Assembly (NCBI GenBank): GCA_039720395.1
Contig: CM077828.1
Location: forward strand, 18,450,264 to 18,514,263
Reading direction: 5' to 3'
DNA length: 64,000 nt
Origin: Liquidambar formosana
Lineage: Eukaryota; Streptophyta; Magnoliopsida; Saxifragales; Altingiaceae
Below the pieces are notes generated by a model. It did no database searches and was not told where the DNA came from. It saw nothing but the letters and a program-made list of their open reading frames with translations. Position numbers and translations under genes: made by a program. Below are positions 55,077 to 64,000 of this stretch, piece after piece (positions within the stretch are counted from its first letter, which is position 1; every line of letters begins with the position of its first letter).

Positions 55077-55573
55077 TGCTATCAGAGCCTTTGGGGCTGC
55101 CGCCACTTTCCTCTCCACCATTGCAATCTTCTCTTGAGTGTTCATCGAAGCTCGCACACTTCTTTTTTTTCTTTCACATCAGCTGTGAAGCACACACCAT
55201 AGCAGCAATTGTGAGTCTTCAGCACACCTGCAGAACCTTCTCTTTCATACAGAAATTGCACCAGTCGAATCCTAGGGCTGGTTGATTGTGAAGCATCCTT
55301 TCTTCTCGAGTATTGTTGTCCTTTCTTTCTACCAGTAACTATTACACCAGAACCCATCCTCTGCAATTGCAGCCCAAATTGCAACGCCATAGCATCTCTT
55401 CCTCATAATCGTTGGCTGTCTTCCTAGACTTTTCTCACAGCAAGTCGCATAGCCTTATTTTTCTTTATTGCACCAAGAAAATAAAAATAAAAATCAGAAG
55501 CTTGTATTGCACCCAGTTGAAGTCTTTGTTTGATTGGTTGATTTGTGGACTCCTATTATATTGATTGCACATC

Positions 55574-56440
55574 ATGGCAGATGATAAAATGCAGGCCATT
55601 AGCATTAGATTGAATGGGGACAATTACTCCTATTGGTCTAATGTTATGAAAAATTTCTTGCTTGGTAAAGGACGTTAGGGGTATATTGCTGGCACTGAAA
55701 TCCGTCCTTTTGATCCTAAAGTTGATGGTTTTGATAAAGTAGTTGCAAAGTGGGAAATGGAGAATGCACAGGTTCTCACTTGGTTACACAATTCTGTAGA
55801 GCCGAGTATTGGTCAAAATTTCTCTACGTATGACACGGCTAAGAAAGTTTGGGACTACTTGCAAGGTATGTATTTGGAGTTGAACTTTACGAAACAATAT
55901 GAATTGGAGATGTCTATTCGAGGGACATTTCAAAAGGACAAATCCATACAGGAATTCTATAATGAAATGACTAACTATTGGGATCAGTTGGCACTTATGG
56001 AGCCCATTAATTGTGGCGCTTGGATGTTTATATTAATTATTGGGAAAAGCAGAGGTTAACCCAATTTCTAATAGCCCTCCGTGATCAGTTTGAACCATTT
56101 CGTGGAGTAATTCTTCATCGTGTCCCCTTACCCAAGGTTGATGCTGTGGTCTGAGAACTTATAGCTGAGGAAACCTGCTTTAAAATTACTCATGCTGCTC
56201 CACCTTCTCAGTCAGTGTTTCTTGCCTCCTCCGCTCCGCCTCCACTATTGCCTACTCCTTCTGTGCATTTTACTCAGCTTCTAGGAAGCCGAAACCTCAT
56301 GTTGATGTTGATGAGTGCAGCTTCTGTCGGCAGAAAGGACATTGGAAGTACACATGTCCTAAACTTGCAACACATAATAGACAATCCTTCTCTCAGTGTG
56401 CTCCTGAGGTACCTTCCCAGCCTACTTATCGTCCTTCGTT
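55574..56440 (+). pseudogene. Copia gag, broken
   Basis: Starts ATGGCAGATGAT. It reads MADDKMQAISIRLNGDNYSY, then a TAG at 55676-55678. It continues in frame to about 56033 (SIGQNFSTYDTAKKVWDYL, IQEFYNEMTNYWDQL). Further stops and frame changes follow, and a zinc knuckle of the form CX2CX4HX4C (CSFCRQKGHWKYTC) lies near 56310-56350 in a different frame. Confidence 0.85.
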
Positions 56441-56639
56441 AGCTCTTGCAGCCCCTGCTTCTAGCAGCGTACCACTTTCTACTTTATAGTTTATGATTGA
56501 GCAGCTACAATCTCTCATTGCATCTTCTTCTGGGAATTAGTCTCAAGCTTCTGCCATGTCAACCATTTACTTAAGTTTGCATTCTTCTTCTTTAGGTATT
56601 TCTCCTACCTTTTAGATATTTGATTTCAGTTCTTCATAT

Positions 56640-59600
56640 CATATGACACTTAATTTGTCTTCACTAAGTAATTATGTTTCTCCCTCTTCCCCTATTACAA
56701 TTGTTACTGTTAATGGTTCTCCTATGCATGTTGCATCTATTGGCTCTGTTCTTCCCTCTTCATCTTCCTTTTTATCTATTCCCAATGTATTTTATGTCCC
56801 TCAATTGTTTCTTAGTTTATTGTCTATTAGTCAATTCTCTGATTTAAGATTTGATGTTTTGTTTTCTTCTTCTGACTATGTGGTTCAGGATCGGACGTCC
56901 AAGAAGTAGATTGGGACCGTGGAGTAGAGTTGGTGATTTGTATGTCTTAGAGAGCTTGCAGATTCCTATGGAGAATAGTTCGTTCATATTGTCTTCTTTT
57001 TGTTTAGATCAGTAGTCTTCCCCATTTTATCTTTGGCATTCTAGATTAGATTATTTGTCGAGTGAAAGATTGAAAGGTCTTGTTTCATTTGGTCATTTGG
57101 GAAATGCTTCTTTGAGTGATATCTTAAATTGCAGTGGATGTAAACTTGCCAAGATGTCTGCTTTACCTTTTAATAAAAGTTTGTCTGTTTCTCTTTCTCC
57201 CTTTTCTCTTGTGCATACTGACGTGTGGGGACCTTCTCCAGTTGCCACTAAAGGTGGATCACTATATTATGTTTCTTTTATTGATGATTATAGTTGGTTT
57301 TGTTGGGTGTATCTCATGACATACAAATCAGATTTCTTTCGCATATATCATGATTTCCATTATATGATTCAAACCCAATTTTCTACCACCATTAAAGTTC
57401 TACATTTTTGGGTGGTGAGTATGGTTTGACAGAGTTCACTGAATTCTTGAATGCCTCTAGTACTATACATCAATCCTCTTGTTCAAGTACTCCTGAACAA
57501 AATGGTGTTACTGAAAGGAAACATAAGCACATCTTTGAAACCGCTTGAGCTCTTATTCTTTCTTCATCTGTTCCTTCTGTCTTCTGGAGTGAAGCTGTTC
57601 TTACTGCTATTTACCTTTTTAATCTCATGCCCACTCCTCTTCTTTCTGGGGTTTGTCTTTATGAAAAGTTTTTTAGTCAGCCACTTAATTATTCCCCTTT
57701 ACGAGTCTTTGGTTTTGCTTGTTTTGTTCTTCTCCCTAAAAAGGACTGTAATAAGTTTAGTGCTCGATCTGCTTTGTGTGTCTTTTTAGGGTATGGAATT
57801 CATCAGAAAGGGTATCGGTGTTATGATCCTGTTTCCAAAAAGTTATATGTGTCTCGTCATATTGTCTTCCTTGAACGTATCCCTTACTTTACTATTCCCT
57901 CTAGAGTTGCACCTATCTCTAAAGAAGACTTAGTTTACCTTGATCCTTTTCCTATTGATGAGTCTTTTGAGGAGTTTGTTTCTGATCTTGACATCACTTC
58001 TCTACCTCTTGCAGATCATGTTTCTTTTGCATCTGATCCTTCCACAATTCCTTTTTTTCCTTTGGTTTACTCTCGTAGGAAGACAGCCTCCACAACCTAT
58101 TTGCACCAATTCTGATGTTCCTAGCTCTAATTCTTTGGACGCACCCCTTCCTGAACGGCGATATCCTTTGTGTACACGTATTCTTTCTGTAAGACTTCGT
58201 TTCTCTAATATTTGTTTTTCTTCTTCTCATCGTACTTTTCTTTCTTCTATTCATTTTTATTTTGAACCTCATTCTTATAAAGAAGCTTATACTGATCCCC
58301 ATTGGATTGCTGCAATACAAGAAGAATTAACTGCCCTTGATAAGACTGGTACTTAGGAGTTGGTTTCATTACCTGTAGGAAAGAATCTTATTAGTTGCAA
58401 ATGGGTTTATAAGGTGAAGACCAACTCAGATGGATCACTTAAACGCTACAAAGCTCAACTTGTGGCCAAAGGTTTTTCACAGGAATATGGGGTTGATTAT
58501 GAGGAGACAGTTGCTCCTGTTACTAAAATGACTACTGTTCGCACTTTAATCTCTATTGCTTCCATTCGTCAATGGCCACTCTTTCAGCTTGATGTTAAAA
58601 ATGCATTTCTTAATGGCTATCTTACTGAAGAAGTTTATATGCAACCTCCTCCGAGTCTTACTCATTCCCCTGACCGTGTTTATCATTTACGTCGTGCTCT
58701 TTATGGTTTAAAGCAATCTCCCCGTGCCTGGTATGAGCGCTTTCAACTAGCAGTTACTCAGATTGGTTTTCACTCTAGTGCTCATGACTCAGCTCTGTTC
58801 CTTCATACTACCTCTCAGGGTTTGGTTATTCTTCTTTTGTATGTGATGACATGATTATTATTGGTTCCGATTCTGTTGTTATTGATGAGGTGAAGCGACA
58901 TCTTTTCTTGGAATTTGAGATGAAGGATTTTGGGGCTTTTGCGGTATTTTCTGGGTATTGAGGTTACCTTTTCACTTAAGGGTTACCTTTTATCGCAGTC
59001 TAAGTATGCAAATGAGCTTATCCATTGTGCTCGGCTTACAGATGATAAAGTTGTGGATACACCTATTGAGTTACATGCCAAATTCTCTGCTTCTGATGGT
59101 GTTCTATTGGACGATCCTACGATGTATCGTGGGCTTGTTGGTTGTTTGGTTTATCTCACTGTCATATGTCCTGATATTGCTTATGCTGTCCATGTTGTCA
59201 GTCGGTTTGTTTCTACACCTCGTACTACTCATTGGGCTGCTTTGTTACGTATTTTACGCTATGTACGTGGTACACTTTTCCAGAGTTTACTCTTGTCCTC
59301 TACCTTTACCTCTACTTTGACTTTAAGAGCTTATGCTGATGCTGATTGGGCTGGTGATGTTAATGATCGTAAATCTACTACTGGCTTCTGTGTTTTTCTT
59401 AGAGATTCTCTTTTCTCTTGAAAAAGCAAGAAGCAATCTGTTGTTGCTCGCTCGACAACTAAAGCAGAATATCGTGCTATGGCTCATGCTACAGCTGAGA
59501 TCGTTTGGCTTTGCTGGATTTTGTCTGATTTGGGTATTACCCCCCTTCTTCGACTCCTCTTTACTGTGACAATAAGAGTGCCATTCAGATTGCCCACAAC

Positions 59601-59770
59601 TCTGTATTTCATGAGCGTACTAAGCATATTAAGATTGATTATCACTTTGTTCGCCAGCATCTTCAGCTTGGCACTATTGATTTGCTCTTTGTTTCCTCCA
59701 CTGCCCAAATTGCCTATTTCTTTACTAAGACTCATATGTTTGCCTATTTTACTTCTCTGGTTAGCAAACT
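56640..59770 (+). pseudogene. Copia pol (protease, integrase, RT, RNase H), broken
   Basis: Protease-like start at about 56640. Integrase core at about 57055-57650 (LVHTDVWGPSP, YVSFIDDYSWFCWVYLM, then SSCSTPEQNGVTERKHKHI-like remnants in another frame). Reverse transcriptase at 58360-58854 (CKWVYKVKTNSDGSLKRYKA, FQLDVKNAFLNGYLTEEVYM, YGLKQSPRAWYERF). A one-base loss near 58844 destroys the YVDD catalytic motif. RNase H is at about 59330-59530 (AYADADWAGDVNDRKSTTGF, ending in a stop, then KKQSVVARSTTKAEYRAMAH in the same region). Several stops and frameshifts make it inactive. Confidence 0.88.
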
Positions 59771-59811
59771 CTAGATGCTCTTTGGGTTCGCATCATGAGT
59801 TTGAGGGGAGG

Positions 59812-59952
59812 TGTGAGATATATATATTGTAAATATGTTTATTTTTATTAGGGTAGTTTAGTCTTTTGATATCTTAGGGCTAGCCTTGTATATATAATTG
59901 TAATCATCCTTTTTTAATAATTGAATAAGAATTTCTCTCTGCAAAAGTCACA
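59812..59952 (+). repeat. 3' LTR of copia element
   Basis: 141 bp, TGTGAGATA to GTCACA, followed by the target duplication ATGGG. Confidence 0.9.
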
Positions 59953-61229
59953 ATGGGCTCAGTTTTTATTTGAAAAAGCATTTGTCAAACTTCAAATTTG
60001 GTTCAAATCTAATAATGAATTTGGAAGATCGGTTGCCGCCGTTGACGATGGGGGTGTTTAATTGTAAAGACACACATAACCCATTAGATCAACGGTAACC
60101 CAAACTGAAAAACCCTTTGCTCATGCCGGAATCTAGTGAAGCCGCCTTCAAGATTCACTAGTTTTTGGCTACCTAGTAGTAAATCCAAAGCTTTAATCTA
60201 AAAGAAACATAAAAAAAAAGGGTTTGCTTGATTAGCCCGTAGGAGTCCAAGCTCCTGTATGATTTGAGGTCGTGTATAAGCTAATTCAAGCTTTCTAAAG
60301 CTTCAATTTACACATACATCTTAATGCAAATGATTTTTACAAATTTGTTAGAATCCAATAAGAGATGAGATGGTCCTAGGAGAGAAGGGGTGTCATTGCT
60401 GGTCTTGCGCATCGGAAAGTCGTCAAAAAATGTAGTTTTTTGTTTTGGTTGGCTAGATGGTTCAGATATAGGGAGCAATAGAGGAAACAGTTAGGGGTCG
60501 AGGGGATGGGTCCACTATGACAAAAAGGGAAGGTCATCGGCATTGGAGTAGTTATCGGTCGTGGTTGCCACCGATGATGGAAGTCAAACTCTCTCCTTCA
60601 TGTAAGAAAAAGGGTATTTTGGTCCTAATAAAATAAAATAAGGGAAGAGAACTATTCCAATAGTAACGTGAGCAGCATACTTATTTATTTATTGTTGTAG
60701 GACATGTGTCAATCATTAATTGTGCTACATCACTTTTCAGTAAGAATTCCTCCTCAAGCTTCAGTAGTCAAGCATTATCCAACCTTCGAAATTCAAATTA
60801 TTACCCCTCGAGTAAAGCAGTGCATTTTTTTAGTTAAAATCCAATTTTGTGGAATTGTGTCGCCGAATTTGGCATTTCAACTCCAGTGGGTTTCCAATCG
60901 GCAAATTGGGAATTGGGAGGCCCAATTCCGCCTCTATTTCTTGGTTTCATTCGGGTCCTTATATTTTTCGTAAAACCTTGAAAAATTTAAAACAAGTGGA
61001 GGATAAAATTCGAATCTTGAAATGCCCACATTCAAATTTCAAACATGTTTGGGCTAAAAAATGGCCGGCTCTAATGATGCCGAGTTAGTCCAACCCAGCT
61101 CTTTCCCATATCATCTGGGTCTCCTCGCTCTCGGCCCAAGGGTTTTTCGAAACCCTAACTCAAGCTTCAGATAACAGAGAAGACGAAGACGAAGACGACG
61201 AGGACGACGAAGGAAAGGCGAGGGCTTTG

Positions 61230-61266
<37 letters not shown>

Positions 61267-61304
61267 GTTCGTGTATATATATATATATATAGAAGCCTGC
61301 AACC
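59953..61304. other. Intergenic DNA and ARP4 5' leader
   Basis: AT-rich sequence becoming less so toward ARP4. A GA/CGA-rich stretch at about 61180-61210, a (TC)n run at about 61230-61263 and a (TA)n run at about 61274-61290 lie just upstream of the ARP4 start codon and are probably in the leader or core promoter. No other gene seen. Confidence 0.5.
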
Positions 61305-63378
61305 ATGTACGGAGGTGGTGAGTACCATACTTCATGCTTTTTTTCATCTCATATACATATGCGAACTTGAACTTGTTATACTATTTTTTCTCATTATAAT
61401 ATATTGTTCTTTTTTTTTTTTTTTGGGGGTGCAGATGAAGTATCGGCCATAGTCATAGACTTGGGTTCGCACACCTGCAAAGCCGGGTACGCCGGTGAAG
61501 ATGCTCCCAAGGCTGTCTTCCCATCAGTAAGTACACATTTTGAACTCGCAATGTACCTTTTTCTCAACTTCTTCGCAGCTTGTTCACTAAATTCAGAAAC
61601 CACATTCCATTGTTCGTAGCAATAATTTCGCTTCTCTTACTCCTAAAACGAGGATAATTCAATTGCAGGGTATTCATATTGCTAATGTAACTCTTAACTC
61701 CACCAATTGGCTTTGTCTACATATATATTTTTTGATAAGTAAAAAATAAATAAATAAATAAAAATTCAAGCATTAAAAATGTGTTTTTTATTTTTATTTT
61801 CTTATATTCGTTATTTTTGCTTTGTCTACGTATTAATATGTATTGGTTGAAACATTCTATATTCAAGTATTACAAAATGTGTTTTTAGCCATTTAAATTT
61901 TATGGTGTAAGTTGATGTCCAAAAAAAAAAAAAAATGAAAAAAAAAAGAAAAACCTTTGGAGAATGATTCTCAATTTAGACAAATTATGGAGACATGTTT
62001 CCCAAGTCCTAGATGGCCCTTAACATGATCTGATTAGTCAGTAAGTTGTGAGTGAGTGTGCGTGTGGAGCAGGGTTGCCTTTTTAGAGAGGGTGGGGGGA
62101 AGGTTATAGATGTGTGCTGTTTTAAAAAGCAAGATTTGTTGTTGTGTCAGACACTTGTGGACACCTGCGACACTTGGGCACTTGGAAACTTTACTACCTG
62201 TCTTTTAAACAACGAATTTCAAGCTGATGTTAGCAAATTGCTTTACCCTTGGTATGCTGGAGACTATTTGTAATGATAATGCATGCATGTACTAGGGTTC
62301 CAACACTTTGATTTTTGTTCTTTTATAGGTTTTTAGCAGTTTTCTTATTATATTGTATATTGAGTTAATGATATGATTTACTATTTTGTCACGGTTACAT
62401 ATTTGTGTCATGATTTCTAGAGGTTGATGGTGGAATACCCATTGAACTTTTGGATATCTTGGAAGTACTGCCTGTGCATCATGTCATTTTGTTACATGTG
62501 GCATAAGTCTAAAAGTGTGTACATGCATGACTGTAATTGGGTGGAGAACCAGTAGTGCATGTTATTGTCTAATCATTTTGTGAATTCTGATGCATGGCAG
62601 TGGCGCTTGTGCATCATGTCATTCTGTTAGGAGTGTGCCATGCATTGTGCCCAGATACTATACTTGTACTAGACCTTCCCTTGACTGTCCCTGCTTTGAA
62701 AATTGATTACAAAGACTACCTTGGTTGTTGATCAGCGCACAGTGATTTTCTACAGTGATATGCTTCATAATCTCTTTGGTGAATTGGTGCAAAAGATAAT
62801 GTGCGCCTTGTTTTATTTATTGCAATGTATTTGGCATCCTGTTGTCGGTCTTTGTTTCCTTTTATCCAAGTTTTTACGTTGTAAGAATTGTCTTTTGGTA
62901 TATGCATATGTACATACCAGATTAGATATATAAGAAATGTTTATAGTTTTCAAGTCATAATTATTTTAATGTTAGAACGTATAGTTTTTAAAATTTTCTT
63001 GATATTGATATATTTCTATGTTTGTTAAGGTTGTTGGATCAATTGATCAAATGGAAGTTGATGACCCTACAAATGTCGAAAAGAACTCAGGATCGGCTCT
63101 AGATTCTAAGAACAATGTCAAACCCCTTGATTCAGACAAAGCCAAGGGGAAGCGTAAACTATATGTAGGTTCTCAAGCCCTAGGGTACCGCCGGGATCAT
63201 ATGGAGGTTGGTTTGTTAACTGTCTTCTGTTATCATTGGGAGATTCATGAAACATATCTACTAGATGTTTTAAGGTTTTGATTATTTTTTCTACTATACA
63301 TCAGGTGCTCTCACCGTTAAAGGACGGAGTTGTTGTTGACTGGGATATGGTTGACAGCATATGGGATCATGCTTTCAG
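61305..63378 (+). CDS. ARP4: Actin-related protein 4, first four exons (3'-partial)
   Basis: A nuclear actin-related protein, shared subunit of SWR1, INO80 and NuA4 chromatin complexes in plants (family knowledge). Exons: 61305-61317, 61435-61526, 63030-63206, 63305-63378, all GT-AG and in phase, giving 118 codons so far. The start [20 protein letters not shown] is the ARP4 N-terminus, with the actin-fold first phosphate-binding loop ([15 protein letters not shown]). Exon 3 encodes the ARP4-specific insert ([12 protein letters not shown]..., [20 protein letters not shown]) and exon 4 [20 protein letters not shown]. The rest lies past the window end. The 1.5-kb intron 2 shows no inserted element that I can define. 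Confidence 0.96.
61527..63029 (+). other. ARP4 intron 2
   Basis: A 1,503-bp intron bounded by GTAAGT and TTGTTAAG. It contains an (AAAT)n stretch near 61741-61762 and A runs near 61920-61950. No other feature recognised. Confidence 0.7.
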
Positions 63379-64000
63379 GTAATTAATAATGATGAGATTA
63401 GTGTTCTACTGTAGTTTTGAGTTGTCTGGCCCTCCCTCCCCCCCACCCTCTTCATTTCTTTTGTCATTTATGAAGAGAATTCTTTCTACGTGTAAGCTTA
63501 TCTCTTCAATTGTTGTCATTTATGAAGACAATTCTTGCTACATGTAAACTTATAGCATGCACAACTTGCAGCTGACCTAAATGTTCATCCACTTATTGCA
63601 GTGCTTTCTTAAATTTTTCTTGAATCAAAGGAGCTGTTTGTATCTCGCAAACTGGCCCATCTTTAAACCCATACTGCCATTTCCGCTTTAAGAACAAACA
63701 AATTAAAGTTGTTGTTGTTTTTCCCCTGCTTCCTACAATTTTAGGTGCACAGTTGAACCTCCATACTACTTGCAAGCGGAAATCAAACCACGACATCTTT
63801 TAGGCTTGCCAGCCCCAAAAAGTTTTGAACTTCTTCCTTGAGCACTTTGGACCTACTTAACTTCTTGTTGTTGTCTTTTGCCCTTATCTAGTCTTTCTTC
63901 AATGTGCAAGATAGCTTCCTTTTTAGGAGCTACGTCCTACCTCTGTGTTTTCTTAGGAAATATAGCTTCCTTTTTATGAGTTAAGTCCTACCTCTGTGTT
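63379..64000 (+). other. ARP4 intron 4, open at window end
   Basis: Begins GTAATT after exon 4. I see no sequence encoding the next ARP4 segment, so the next exon is outside the window. A short direct repeat (ATAGCTTCCTTTTTA, AAGTCCTACCTCTGTGTT) is at 63910-64000. Confidence 0.6.

Larger units (their letters stand above)
54936..59952 (+). mobile_element. Ty1/copia LTR retrotransposon, decayed
   Basis: 5,017 bp with 141-bp LTRs at 54936-55076 and 59812-59952 and target duplication ATGGG at 54931-54935 and 59953-59957. The primer binding site TGCTATCAGAGCC at 55077 is the initiator-Met type with one mismatch. A purine-rich tract (TTTGAGGGGAGG) precedes the 3' LTR. Domain order is gag, integrase, reverse transcriptase, RNase H, which defines copia. 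Short LTRs and a 5-kb length suggest an Ale/Retrofit-like lineage (inference). Confidence 0.93.

Overview
This window is nuclear DNA from a flowering plant, most likely a eudicot. The evidence is the spliced genes with GT-AG introns, plant-type protein families, a plant tRNA-Asp gene, and the mixture of TAT-lineage Ty3/gypsy, Ty1/copia, L1-like and RTE-like LINE, SINE and MITE sequences in AT-rich intergenic DNA and long introns. I cannot name the species. No prokaryotic gene organisation, CRISPR array or organellar segment is visible.

Host genes, left to right: (1) the 3' part of a CASP golgin gene on the + strand (12 exons, 1769-18566; the 5' end lies outside the window), whose introns hold at least four LINE fragments, three SINE sequences (two bounded by clear target duplications), and a cluster of hairpin MITEs. 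(2) A tRNA-Asp(GTC) gene at 20120-20191. (3) A complete 8-exon chloroplast-type peptidyl-tRNA hydrolase gene, 20413-24022 (+). (4) Two intronless, tandemly duplicated aspartic protease genes of the ASPG1/nepenthesin type, both on the minus strand, 32128-33612 and 50180-51649. (5) The first four exons of ACTIN-RELATED PROTEIN 4, from 61305 (+), running out of the window. From memory, the Arabidopsis neighbours CASP/ASPG1 (At3g18480/At3g18490) and PTH/ARP4 (At1g18440/At1g18450) form two separate adjacent pairs. This window would then hold the unfractionated ancestral order.

Mobile DNA: the two ASPG copies are separated by a young 11.8-kb TAT-lineage LTR retrotransposon (36333-48117, target duplication ATACC, LTRs differing by 3 substitutions and one 17-bp indel). 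A solo LTR of the same family follows 153 bp later (48271-48971, target duplication AGAGG). The element carries gag-protease and pol in one frame split by a single UAG codon. Its integrase is broken by a deletion that removes the third catalytic residue. A 105-bp tandem repeat follows pol, and an intact four-exon antisense gene of 811 codons lies on the opposite strand. Its LTRs carry four perfect CACGTG boxes. A decayed 5-kb Ty1/copia element (54936-59952, target duplication ATGGG) lies between the second ASPG copy and ARP4. The most interesting features are the antisense spliced gene inside the retrotransposon, the G-box cluster in LTRs lying between two ASPG-type genes, the possible UAG readthrough site, and the stack of TA-flanked hairpin elements at 8.9-9.6 kb.
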